A stretch of DNA of 64,000 bases. Origin: Massospora cicadina. Taxonomy: Eukaryota > Entomophthoromycota > Entomophthoromycetes > Entomophthorales > Entomophthoraceae. Of the stretch, positions 49,030 through 59,649 are shown piece after piece; position 1 is the first letter of the stretch; each line of letters starts with the position of its first letter. Both the position numbers and the translations under genes were made by a program. The DNA lies in contig JAKSZP010014509.1 of NCBI GenBank assembly GCA_022478985.1, positions 1 through 64,000 on the forward strand. Direction: 5' to 3'. The notes beneath the pieces were generated by a model. That model searched no databases. It was not told the DNA's origin and saw only the letters and a list, made by a program, of their open reading frames with translations.

Positions 49030-49618
49030 ATTCTACAAGAAGTAAAATATACAGGGATCTGTTGGCCTAAAATAGTAAGAGTTTCCTCCACCATATTTAT
49101 CACAACACCAAATTTTCTCATAAATGCCGCGCTGATTAACATGTTGTAGTTATTATTTGGCAAAACCACCACCAGAGCGGAAGCCTAGACTGACCCAAAT
49201 CGTAAAGGCAACGTGCTATATGCTCTTTTTGACACAGTGCTATGCATCCCCGCAGTCCCATATACTACTCAATGGTCCACATCCAGTTTCAACAGAAGTT
49301 TTCGCCACCAACCAGGTTGAGACTATGTTCACAGGGGCTCACGTGTCTATGATAGCGCGAATTTGTGTTTTAAAATGAAAATGTCACAGTAAGTGCATTC
49401 TGAGTTAGGAGAGCATCAGAGTTTATTACATGTACGTCCAAGGGCTTTGTGTTACTCAAAAAGGAGGAAATGCTCTTGCTGACCTGAGGATACTCACTAG
49501 AAATTTTCTCCACTGGAATGGCCACATTAACCCCTACTAAAGAGGCGACGTTTATCAAGGGATCCGCGTTGCTGGTGCAGGTCTGTTCCAGGATCTGCCA
49601 TGCATATGTCTTCTGCAT
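49030..49618 (-). pseudogene. E2 protease
   Basis: The active site reads AIID, T, stop (TGA), APVNIVST near 49340-49360, so a stop codon stands in the place of the conserved Gly of DTGA. Upstream is a 82-codon frame (49370-49618). Downstream NYNMLISAAFMRKFGVVINM, VEETLTILGQQ matches the E3 protease tail (YDILIGTDFMQKYGV, FEEDTLTILGQ). The protein cannot be made as is. Confidence 0.78.
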
Positions 49619-49749
49619 GTCCTGGCAGAACTCAGGGCTTGGGGGTAAATTTTTACTCTCAGAGATGGAAGCAGGGGTATCCTATGGAAGCTGTTGGTAT
49701 AAAAAATCATCAGATTGAGGTCCAAATCCTACCTAAAAAGATACTTGAA

Positions 49750-52250
49750 AATCACTAGTGAATTGAATTGGACTTACAGAGGTAGAGCGTCCCATCTCTA
49801 CTCCACTCGAGCTTTTCCCTGCTTGATTTTCTCAGTTGGCCTTGCATACACTTGTGGTTTGCTAGGGCAATTACCCGCATAATGCCTTTTTGTCCGCACT
49901 GGAAGCAAGTATTCATAAAAGGTTCACTATATAGCTTGCAGCGGAAGGACCAGTGCAAAAGTTGATGGTAGGGTTCCAGGGTCATGTAAAAACTGTCAAA
50001 GCGTACATAGGCTGAAAAGGATTCGCTGATTTATATGAGGGACAAATACGTTCCAGCGGTGATAGCTCTTTCGCTGCAGTCCATATCCTGAAGAGTTTGG
50101 AGCGGAGACAGCAGAGGTTTTTGGGCTACGTTGGGGGTGCTAGTCATGGTGGAGAGTTGTCATAAGGTTTTTGTGTTTGGATAAGTCTGGCATCTCCGTC
50201 CAAAATGTGAAACATAACATTATGTAGTTCCCAATATGGTTTGATAGCTGCCATCATCACTATACCAACATCCTTGGTTGACAAAATGTTAGCTCTGAGT
50301 AGTACATGTGCTTCCACCAAGAAATGTTTAGTAAAATTTAACAGGGTCTCATTTTTGGTGGAACTGTATAGTCATAAAGTCAGCTTTCCGTTGGGCCATC
50401 TTGGTAGCGTCCCCAAACAGCTGGATAACAATCACTTTAACTTGTTCATAGGATACCAAGCTATTTGGAAGATAGCAGATAACTTGATCAGCACTTTTCA
50501 CATCTAAAGCGGACAGCAACAATTTCACTTTTTGTTGATCAGTAGCCCCTTCCACAACAAATTCAAAAACGCTTAAAGTAACTGTGTAGATTTGCATCAT
50601 GACTGAAAGGAGTGTAATTTTTTAATTTGAACAACTTCGCCTTGCTCCAGGTTCCTGCCACAAGGAGCAGGCAAATTGGTTCTGGAGTTACTACGGGAAG
50701 CACCCCTTTGTGCACTATCATATGGCCAGTCAGATGGACCCAGAATCTGTTGAAAAGGACTTGGAAGAAGTAGTGTCACGTGGGGGGTCCATCGCAACGC
50801 CCAAGGGATATTTTTTGCTGATCTATAGCATTCTTCCCCAAATTTCCACTAACTGCACCACTTCCCCTGGCTCCAGCATGTTCCACGAAATGTTTGTTGA
50901 TCAACTGCTCCACTTTAACTGAATAGCATTTACACCGCCCATCTTAAAATCCTGTTGCAGGATATCATACTAATGTTACAATTCCCAACGGAATTCCAGC
51001 TCAATGTTCAATTTCTGCTCCACGGCTTGTAGTAATGAGAGGACATCTTTGATTATGTTTTTCATGTGTGCATGCTGCAGGCTAGTGTTATCCACTTGTT
51101 GTTTATCGTCAATTATTTTGTTAAGGAGGGAGGCTTGTTCCCATACCAATTCCTTGTTGGCCCGTTGAAGGGTATCAAGGCGCCCTTGCATGTCTGCATA
51201 CTCTCTTGTCTCACCAATCAGAAGTGGGAAGGCTTGATGGCGCTCAGCCTGGCTAAAAACCTTCAGTTGTGTAACCTGACAAAGTAGCTGGATATATTTG
51301 GGAGACGTCAACCAAAGGATAAGCGTGTTATCTGTCATAGGCTGGTTACTCCATTTGATACAAAGTTGGGTTAATTCAGATGATAAGGAACTGACTTGAT
51401 CTGCCACTTGCCGTTCCATCAGTGGCGTTTTTTACTTAAGCTGAGCAATCATGGCTTCGAGAGCTTCTTCTCATTTGGCTAGATCCATCATAAAGCACTT
51501 GGTATTATTTCCCAATGTTGTTACATCCTGAATCCACTCCGCCAATAGGCCATGCCAATGTAACAGTTCTCCTATTTCCTGGGGTAATTATAAATTTAAC
51601 TGTGGTACTAAAATGTCCAATCAACAGCAGATGTCCCCAAAATGATGGTCCATCTGTTCCAGCACCCCTTGTACCTCCAAGAATGAACAATCAAGGTGGT
51701 CAAGCAGGAGGCAAGTATTGTTTTTCTGTTCTTGAGCAAAACGTAATACATCTCCAATTTCTATATTGTGGCAAGCCAGCACCCACAGAGCTGGCGTATA
51801 GAAAGTTGCACATAAGCAACTAGATACTTCTCGACTTCATGGGTACCAAGGCGGTGAGCCAACCCCATTGTAGTCGCATCCAGATAAGACATGTACATGG
51901 CGTAGCAATTTTCTTGGTCTTTAGTTATAAAACAAACTCAGGGCTTATTCCTCAGCCTCATCTTTGCATAGTCAATACCTGTGCAACAGCCACTCCATAG
52001 TATCCTGCAGCTGCTGAGGAGTCACATCTGTGGAGCGTCCTTATTGGTCAGTTGTCAGCTCAGGTCAGTTTTCTAATCACAGATTGATCATAACTTCATC
52101 ATCTCCCAGTTTGGTTTCAGTAAATAATACCAGTTCTTTGTTAGGTGCCTCCCATGCTTCTTCAGCATAATGCATACAGAATCCAATAAAATTTTGTCAG
52201 AACAAATGAGGGCTTGTCATTGTATCCTAGCATCAAATAACTACAGTTGA
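49750..52250 (-). pseudogene. E2 gag
   Basis: Minus-strand frames: a coiled-coil region (50976-51419; QVSSLSSELTQLCIKW, LQRANKELVWEQASLLNKII); a capsid core (50349-50600; VFEFVVEGATDQQKVKLLLS, LFGDATKMAQRKADFMTIQF); and a zinc knuckle (49755-49985; CFQCGQKG, then a frameshift, the His and last Cys being readable in the next frame). The order coiled coil, capsid, knuckle, protease matches E3. The 51505-51823 frames on either strand are overlapping shadows. Confidence 0.82.
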
Positions 52251-52257
52251 CCAGTGG

Positions 52258-52275
52258 CCCCTGTAGTGAGCACCA
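52258..52275 (-). other. E2 primer-binding site
   Basis: Minus strand TGGTGCTCACTACAGGGG, one base from the 5' LTR. It is identical to the sites of E1 and E3. Confidence 0.88.
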
Positions 52276-52276
52276 C

Positions 52277-52789
52277 TGTTAGTTCTCAGCGTATAGGATT
52301 AATTCCGCCAAGTTGGTTTTCACAGGGTATTAGCCACTGAGCAACCAAATTGTACAATATGAAGATCGCCAACTTTAATAAAACATGATAAACTATATAT
52401 GGAGCTATTTCCCCTTATTTTGACCTTTATTATTTTTTACTAATTGAAGACTTATCTGCAACTACCTAATCATGGGAAAGACCTCTTTTTCAATCCTCCA
52501 TGTGAATCTTTATATCTCAGTTCCCCAAGCTGGATGCATCCTCAGCTTGGCATCTAGTACTAAAAAAAGATGCATCCTCAGCTTGGTAGTCTTCTATTCA
52601 TCTTTCCATTTCTAGAAGATCTCATTTATATTAAATCTCGGCATATTTACCCTCAAATCACCATATGGTTGTCATTTTGATCAATTATAATTCGTATACC
52701 TTTTCCATAAATCTCAAGACTTGTCTTGATTTCCCCTTTGATCCACTGGTATGGGTAGCATATCATCCAGTCATATCAACTTCCTGACA
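52277..52789 (-). repeat. E2 5' LTR
   Basis: Plus-strand start TGTTAGTTCTCAGCG, end CAACTTCCTGACA; colinear with 45422-45898 apart from 36 extra bases at 52551-52586. Confidence 0.93.
52533..52586 (+). mobile_element. Tiny A-tailed insertion with perfect duplication, locus 2
   Basis: GATGCATCCTCAGCTTGG occurs at 52533-52550 and again at 52569-52586, flanking CATCTAGTACTAAAAAAA (52551-52568). The sister LTR at about 45678-45697 has one copy and no insert, so this is a genuine insertion with an 18-bp target duplication. The insert equals that at 22897-22914. It is interpreted as a 5'-truncated LINE or SINE end; the parent element is not seen in the window. Confidence 0.85.
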
Positions 52790-53660
52790 GGGTACCAACA
52801 TCAGGGACAAGGCCGGGTGGCAGGAGGTTCAAAAGGCGAAACTTCAGGCCCTTACTGATCTTAAGCACACCTTTGATCAACGCTGGTTACAGGCTAGGTA
52901 CGCCCAGGTTGGTACAAGTGATGTGCCTATATCCCAGCCCCTGTTTTTGGCTCTAGGGTTAAAATGAACGAGTTTTGAGTTAAATTACAATAGGACAATC
53001 TGGTTAATCAGGGAATGGGGGTTTGAAACCCATTCCATTTATGAAATTGTGAGCTTGGTTAAGATTCAACTTCAGTTAATTACTCAAGTAGAATTGATTT
53101 TGAGGTATGTGTTCCTTTCAGATGGAAGTGTGCGCCTATTGGTGCACTAAGTCTTATTATCACTTCCAGCAAAAAAACTTCTTCAATCTGGCTTAAGTAT
53201 ATTTGCTTGAGACCAACATTTCTCTTTGGTCATCTTCCCAAATAAACCCCATTGTCATTTTACATTTTTCATATGCAGACTTGGGTGCACCTATGTGCAG
53301 ACCTCTTTGAGAAGGTCTTATGACGTTTTAGCTGTTTTATTTATTTATAATCATCACAGCCTCAGGTACACCGCTGGTCCTAGCAGGTTCCCTTCAAACC
53401 TGGTCACCAGTGCACTCTACCCCTGTATCAAATTTGGATAGGAACAATCCTTTTAAAACACTGCCAAGTTCTGAAGCTTGCTTGAATCCTTATTACTTTC
53501 ACTGTGCTCAACACCCTTGCACTATGTCTTCTTAGCTCCAGAACCCTCTGCTGGGATATTTTACTATAAAAATGACTATTAGTTCCCTTGCGTTAGTCCT
53601 TTGCACCAAGCACCACCACGCTGTGTTTTAAAGAGTTATAGACACTCTCTTGACACATGG

Positions 53661-54357
53661 CGTGAGATAGGCCTAAAACTTTATGGACCGCCTTTGCTAC
53701 TTACTATCTCGGTTTGGGATATTGGTGCGCAACTCCAACACAGTCTTAATCGTCCCCTGCCCAAAGTTCATCTACTGGGATCAATCTTAGGGAGAAAATG
53801 GTAGATGGTCCATATTCTATCACTGGGGTATCCTCCCCTAGGTGCCATTTATTTATTTTAATTCTTATTCTTAGTAAAGTAGGAAAAATGTTGCAGATTG
53901 TCTATTGAATGAATAGGCAGTCACTTCAAACAAAATGTCTCGCTATATTTTAATTAACTAATATAGAAGCTAAAGACTAACATCCACCTTGTCATTGTCA
54001 ACTCGTCATAGAGATTCTATAAATTCACTAATAGTAATAAGTCATTGTCTCAATTGTATCTGCTAATTTAAACTCTAATTTTTAGTTCAATGCCAAATAT
54101 ACTAAATTTTCCAAAAACTCTTAAATACTATGTCAGTTGTCCTAAGAGTAAACAGTGCACCCAAGGTATCATCACATTTGTGTCATTGGACTTCTTTAAA
54201 GCCAGAAAGTATTAAATAGGCGATCAACAGTCAGAGAAGAATGCAGATTTTAATTTGTATTAGGTAAGTTTATTATGTCTCTTAAGATATGGCAATTACT
54301 ATACAAACTTGTACCTGAAAGTACAAATGATATTACTGTGATCCATATATACTCTGG
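53661..54357. other. Sequence between CV1 and E3, no gene recognised
   Basis: AT-rich from about 53850. A short block, GGTGCCATTTATTTATTTTA..TTCTTATTC (near 53839-53868), also occurs to the left of CV1 near 38779. No coding motif was recognised. Confidence 0.3.
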
Positions 54358-54362
54358 TATAC

Positions 54363-55165
54363 TGTAAAAAGTGATAGGTTTTCACTGGTGCACAGGTTCG
54401 CTTAACTACTGTATCTGGAAATAAACACAAACTTTCTAATTGTATGAAGACAATTAGATTAGTTAAGTTTGGATAAATGGGTAGATTCAGCCCTACTCTG
54501 GCAGGTAATAATATAAGTGACTTTGGCCTCACTCTGGCAATATAAGAATTTTAGTGACTTCAGCCTCACTCTGGCATTGACACTTAGATAGGAAGTACTT
54601 CTTCACAACTTCTGCCTTGAAGTAAACAATTAATAATAGAAAATAAAGTATTTACAATTCTAAAGTGTTTATTAATATTAAAATGAGGGAATATTTATAG
54701 ATGGTAGTATGGGAGGACATGTGTCTTTAGAGGTAAATTGTGGTAACTATGATGGTCTCAGCACACCTAGCTGATGAAAAAGAGATATTGGTTCATTTTT
54801 GGGAAATATTTAGCTGATATTCATGAGGAATAGCGTATTTAATCACCATTCATATCAGACCACATGTCAGCTACCAAACCCAATGATTTCCCATGAGTAA
54901 TTGACCATTTCAAGCTAATTTACTCATCTCCAAATTGTCAGTAATAATCCCTGACAAAATTGCAACCATAATTATCATCGGATATGATCCTATGAGAATT
55001 ATGATTAACTGTTTGGTCAGTTTTTATTGCTGCCTAGATGACATAATTAAATTGTCATCTCAAGCTTAATCAATAAGCTAAATTAAAATATGCAAACCAT
55101 TAATTTAAATAAATTGAAGCTTAATTAATCCCAAGATGGATGTGTGGCCATATAAAATTCCCACA
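54363..55165 (-). repeat. E3 3' LTR
   Basis: Plus-strand start TGTAAAAAGTGATAGG, end AAAATTCCCACA. The adjacent 55166-55180 read, on the minus strand, TCAAGCGGGGGGATG, the polypurine tract. The minus frame at 54299-54532 recurs in the other LTR (63009-63221) and is repeat sequence. Confidence 0.88.
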
Positions 55166-55198
55166 CATCCCCCCGCTTGACCATAAAATCAGATTAAA

Positions 55199-56365
55199 AT
55201 GTCCTCTTTTAATACTTCACGCTATGAGCAAATCCTGGACAATCTATCTGAAATGGACGCCTTCCTTTTTCAAGCTTTGTCACAAACTTCCCAAAGAGGT
55301 ATCCTTTCCCTTCCTGCCAGGTCTAAAGCCCCAAGTTAACTTGATTTGGTTATCTCATCTGTTCTCCCCACAACGGTACCTCTTTTTGAAGAATAAATAG
55401 GGTTGGCCATTTCCTCATTAAATTCTCAGCCTTTAATTCCAATTTCCCTTTCCGTCAAGATCAATTTTGAATCATTATTAGACTCTGCTCCATCATCTCT
55501 AAATCCAGGGGTTGCTCTTGAGCCCAATGAAGCAATTTCCATTGATTTAGATCAACAATTCCTAATTGAGTCATATATTCTCCCCAAGTTCCTTTTATGG
55601 ATCAGCCAATTTTATCAACTGACAATCTTGTCTACCAAATTGGCAATTGGTAATGACAAGCATGTTGAGCTTCCATATCAGGAACTTAGGGGAAAATTGC
55701 TTGAAGCCCTTAGCGTTTCTTTTGCTTCTTGTGACCTTGATAATTTGCTCAACCAAAATACTGCAACTGATGCACATCAGTTTGCAAGGCAAGTACTTCG
55801 CATATGGGTCACCTCACTCCCTGCTTTACTAAATTTCCACCGCTCATTTCCTTTTTGCTTTCAGGAGGCCCGCAGCTGCCACCTCCAAGATGCTGTTCAT
55901 TGCCTGCACAATTACTTTGCAGTGGGGACTATCCAGCAATACCTCCCATTAATGGCGATAATCAGGGGCATGGTTTGACAGCCACCTGCACATCTTCATT
56001 GTTTGATATTCTCTCATATGGCAAGTGTCCTTGACAAAGCTCATCATCAAGCACTTTGCACACAGCTTCCAGCGCCTGTGCCCTATAGAGATTATACAGA
56101 CTTATTTGCAGATTGCATTTTCTTGCATTGCTGTTTTCCCTGCAATCCGGTGTTTCTCACTTTGCTAATTTAGACATTCCATTTACCTTTCCAATTGTTG
56201 CATATTCTCAAAATTCCCCTTAGGTCTAAAAAACTTGTTTTTGTGTCACTTTAACCCTTGCTAGCATCTAATCACAGGTTGACTTTGGCGGTCTCTTTTA
56301 TAATATTGTTGTTCAACCTCCCTCCCCCAGAGACATCAAAGAAAAGCTCACAATTCATAACCTGA
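55199..56365 (+). pseudogene. Antisense reading frame of about 389 codons inside E3
   Basis: A single plus-strand frame starting MSSFNTSRYEQILDNLSE, 34 bp from the 3' LTR edge and running opposite to gag-pol. It is interrupted by TAA at 55337 and 55394, TGA at 55976, TAG at 56171 and TAA at 56252, and ends at TGA 56363. Each internal stop is one C-to-T change from CAA, CAG or CGA. The longest intact part is 191 codons (55403-55978), with segments such as LPYQELRGKLLEALSVSFAS and DAHQFARQVLRIWVTSLPAL. It resembles a soluble, mostly helical protein; no family is recognised. Antisense genes between pol and the 3' LTR are known in some plant gypsy elements. It could also be a captured host gene. 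Transcription would start in the LTR. Confidence 0.55.
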
Positions 56366-56587
56366 GGCTTAAAAAAATAAAAAAAATTCAAAATGTTTTA
56401 ATTGATTTCTCTTTTTTAATATAATAAAACTTTCTTTAAAATATAAATTTTCTATATATATTTTTAATATATATGTTTAATATATATTTTTAGCAACCTA
56501 TTTTATTTTATTTTATTTACTTTTTAATATCTTTCTATTTTTACTAGTATAATATATTATTTTTATTAATAATATTATTATTATTGC
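56366..56587. repeat. AT-rich low-complexity tract in E3
   Basis: Runs of TATATA, TTTTA repeats (near 56500-56518) and ATTATT repeats. No coding signal. The right edge is the insertion point of the SINE. Confidence 0.75.
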
Positions 56588-56911
56588 TAGGGGGTGTGGC
56601 ATAGTCAGGAGGGTGTCCCACTATCACCCCTCACATCATGGGTTCAAATCCTGTCATGGCAGAATTTGTATTATTTGCATTTCTGTGCCAAGAGGATATC
56701 AATACATGTGGATTCGTGCACCATGCCTCAGTATGACCAAGCAAATCAGTGAAGTTAGATTTATGTAATCCTGGTCTATTAAAACATGTGCAGGAAGATT
56801 TTACCCACGGTACTTGGGTTTTGTCCTCCACTCCTATATTGTCACTCCCTACTCCATATCCTCTCTATCAGTGCAGTATATTTGTCCCAAGGTTGGCCCA
56901 CCTCAAATAAA
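56588..56911 (+). mobile_element. Long tRNA-derived SINE, copy 4
   Basis: About 324 bp. The head has a strong A box TGGCATAGTCAGG (56597-56609) and a consensus B box GGTTCAAATCC (56641-56651). A unique body follows, ending in the tail GTATATTTGTCCCAAGGTTG, GCCCACCTCAAATAA shared with the three shorter SINEs. The flanks are ATT repeats, so the target duplication cannot be fixed. It lies about 25 bp beyond the E3 integrase stop. The minus frame at 56631-56831 is not a gene. Confidence 0.82.
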
Positions 56912-56935
56912 ATTATTATTATTTCTTTATTATTA

Positions 56936-57930
56936 TTAATTCCATTTTTTAAGAAATTTGCTGTGTACCCTATTAATCACATGACTGTTGGACACATTTT
57001 TGATTTTGTAGGCATCATTTGCTGTTTTGGCAATAACCTCAAATGGGCCCAACCATAATGCATCTAGCTTATTTTGGTGACCAAACTCATGTGTATCACA
57101 ATAGGCTACTGGTTCTCCAACAGCAAATTTCCTAATATTGGATCAACTCTTATCATCAGGCTTTTTTGGCCTGAACCCTTCTTTTGATTGTAGTATCATA
57201 AGCTTGAGAATTGGAGATCCACTATTATATTCATGATCTAATATAGGTATTTATCTCCACTCATCCCCAGAGTCATCTCCACTGCTGAATAGAGAATTGG
57301 TGGCAGCTTGCCCCCTGACCAAATAATAATTCAAACAGCATTTTTCCTATAGCTGAATAAAAACTGATGTTATATGAAAATGTTACTGAACTTAAATAAG
57401 ATGCCCATGATGACGCTTTACCTGAGATCAACTTTTTTAGTGTAGCAGTGAGCGTTCCATTGACTCATTCAACAACTCCATTTATTCCAGGTCGATAGGG
57501 TGCAGATACCACCCCTTTAATTCCCATTAGATCATTTAAGCGTGGAATTACAAATGAGGTAAAGTTTGTCCCATTGTTGCTTAGTAATACTTGAGTACAC
57601 TCATGCTGATTTATCACCTGCTCAAGATAAATTTAGTGGTACTTAGGGCATCTGCTCAGCTCAAGGCTCAGGTTTCAACCCACCTTGTAAGGTGGTCAAT
57701 TGCTACTATGATGTAATGTACCCCACCCATACTTGTACTTAATGGTCCCATAACATCGATTGAAGTTGTGTGCCATGCAAATCCTGGCTTCACCAACCAA
57801 TAATTTGTAACATTCTTATGTGGCTTATGAAGTTGACACTTCATGCAACAGGTAGTATAATTGGCAACATCATAACTCAGGGATTCCCAATAATAGTATT
57901 GCCTGATGTGTTCAAGCATTTTCTTTAACC
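56936..57930 (-). pseudogene. E3 integrase
   Basis: Frame 57668-57919 reads MLEHIRQYYYWESLSYDVAN, CCMKCQLHKPHKN (zinc domain), then SIDVMGPLSTSMGGVHYIIV, AIDHLTRWVET (first Asp). In other frames follow VLLSNNGTNFTSF, where the second Asp reads Asn, SAPYRPGINGVVE.VNGTL, and the C-terminal module GEPVAYCDTHEFGHQNKLDA, LWLGPFEVIAKTANDAYKI, ending HSKFLKKWN before TAA at 56936-56938. Stops break it several times. Confidence 0.87.
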
Positions 57931-58850
57931 CACCATGTCTGGCAACCTTGTGGGCAGCTTAAATGATTTCTGTTCATTCTGAAGGTTTCAGAAATAAAAG
58001 CCTTTTTTGTCCATTATTTTAAATAATTGGCCATTGACAAATTCAGTTTTCTCCATCGCCTTTTTCAGCGCTTTTTTGATTTCAACTGGTTATTCTTATA
58101 ACTCCCCATGGATCATTCGCTCAAATAAGTCATCTGCACAATTTTGCACAGCAAAATGACAGGTAACCTTGATAATCCATCAGCGTTTTGATTTTTTTTC
58201 TCCAGCCCAATGTTCTATCTCAAAGTCATAGGCCTGCAACTTTAAAGCCCACCGCGCTAATCTTTCTTCTGGTTCTATAAGATTATGGAGCCAACGAAGA
58301 GAGGTGTGGTCAGTTATGACCTTGAAATGTGTTCCATGGATATAAACTCAAAATTGCTTGCAGGCATATATAACTGCAAGACACTCTCGCTCTGTAACTT
58401 TATAGATCCTTTCAGCCTTTGACAGAGTTCAGCTGACATATGCCACGGGGTGTTCATCCCCATTTTCGTCTACTTGGCTAAGGATGGCTCCTATTGCCAT
58501 CAGCGATGCATCCAAATGATTAATAAATGGCTTCTCAAAATTTGGATATTTTAAAATTGGACTCATTGTCAAATGTTTCCTCAATTCATCAAATGCAATC
58601 TGAGCCTCATCATTCCAGACAAATCCCTTTTTTGGTCCTTCAATAGATGGAAAAGTGGATCAGCTATTTTTGCAAAATCCTTAATGAATTGGCGATAGTA
58701 GCTGATCATTCCAAGAAAGACTTGAATATCCTGAACGCTCTTAGGGACTGACATCTTTCTAATCGCTTCTACCTTCTGTTCTTGGGGCTTGAGTCCCTCT
58801 GCGTTGATTACAAACCCCAAATACTCTAATTCCTCTTTAAAGAAATGACA
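57931..58850 (-). pseudogene. E3 RNase H and RT connection
   Basis: The frame at 58581-58820 reads MGFVINAEGLKPQEQKVEAI, RKMSVPKSVQDIQVFLGMIS, YYRQFIKDFAKIADPLFHLL, i.e. the RT-RNase H connection. RNase H itself is spread over 58140-58580 in several frames, with plus-strand complements of blocks such as DASL.AIGAIL and RWALKLQAYDFEIE. Too damaged to judge all catalytic residues. Confidence 0.75.
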
Positions 58851-59580
58851 CTTTCTTGGCTTAATTTTGAGATTTGCAGAAGCCAGTCATTTGAATACTT
58901 CCTCAAGGTGGTATAGGTGTTTGGTGAGTGTTTGGCTAAACACATTAATATCATCCAGATAGACAAAGACACGAGACAGCTTCAGATCTGATAAAATTGT
59001 GTCCATTGCCCATTGGAATGTTGCTGGGGCATTACACCAGCCTTGAGGCATCCTTATTGGCTGGTACAACCCTTGTGCTGTGATAATAGCACATTTTTCT
59101 TGATCCTATGGGGGCATATCTATCTGCCAATAACCAGAGATTAAGTCCATGGTGGAGAAAAACTTGGCTCCTCCTAACTGGTCCAATGCATCGTTGATTC
59201 TCAGCAGGGGATATGAGTCCTTTTTCATGATTTTGTTCAACTGATAGTAATCAATTATGATTCAATTCAATCCGTCTTTCTTTTTAACAATTAATATATG
59301 ACTCATCCATGGGCTGGACAAAGGTATAAGCATTCCATGCTCAATGAGTTTTTTAATTTTTTTAGCAACTACTGCCTCTGCTGCTCTAGACCTCTACATA
59401 GGCCTCAATCAAATCGTTCCAGCATCCCCAGTATTGACTCAGTGCAAAATATCCTATGCACCCAAGATCATGGTCATCCTGCGCAAAAATAATTTGGTAC
59501 TTTTCAAATAAGGCCAGAACTTTGTCTTTCTGACCCTCTGTTAACCCAGCTAACTGATCTCTTATAATTATCATGTGGAT
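58851..59580 (-). pseudogene. E3 reverse transcriptase
   Basis: Pieces: LALFEKYQIIFAQDDHDLGC (59386-59574 frame); [44 protein letters not shown]; and, at 58887-59069, MYQPIRMPQGWCNAPATFQW, AMDTILSDLKLSRVFVYLDD, INVFSQTL. The catalytic YLDD is intact, unlike in E1 and E2 (YLND). Stops lie between the pieces. Confidence 0.88.
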
Positions 59581-59649
59581 ATTCCCATCAGTCTCCTTTG
59601 GTAATCCTAATTCATCTAATTATCTAAATTCATGGAAGGAATAATCTCC

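Larger units (their letters stand above)
45422..52789 (-). mobile_element. E2: complete gypsy LTR retrotransposon nested in CV1
   Basis: 7368 bp with LTRs of 477 bp (left) and 513 bp (right), target duplication GGGTA (45417-45421 and 52790-52794). Minus-strand order: 5' LTR, primer-binding site, gag, protease, RT, RNase H, integrase, polypurine tract, 3' LTR. The 36-bp LTR length difference is exactly the small insertion at 52551-52568 plus its 18-bp duplication. It is related to E3 and E1 by sequence and primer-binding site. Confidence 0.95.
38895..53655 (+). mobile_element. CV1: chromovirus with two nested insertions
   Basis: Bounded by the target duplication CATGG (38890-38894 and 53656-53660). 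The 5' LTR is 38895-39785; the 3' LTR is 45392-45421 plus 52795-53655, split by E2. Removing E2 and the 1372-bp insertion at 41818-43189 leaves an element of about 6 kb with protease, RT, RNase H, integrase and chromodomain in order. Gag is almost absent. A G-rich tract (GGAGGGGGTGGAG, then AGAGGATAGGGTAA) precedes the 3' LTR. Confidence 0.92.
45392..53655 (+). repeat. CV1 3' LTR, split by E2
   Basis: Parts 45392-45421 and 52795-53655 are colinear with 38895-39785, starting TGTCGTGATTAAATGACC and ending CTCTCTTGACA. E2 entered 26 bp from the LTR start and duplicated GGGTA. Frames at 53226-53441 and 53601-53804 lie in the LTR or its flank; the first repeats the frame at 39353, confirming it is repeat sequence. 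Confidence 0.9.

Noticed and set aside
51505..51823. Overlapping frames on both strands, up to 102 codons
   Set aside because: They lie within E2 gag, have no motif and overlap each other.
56375..56587. Candidate replication origin or scaffold region because of AT-rich repeats
   Set aside because: Low-complexity sequence alone is not evidence, and it lies inside a retrotransposon.
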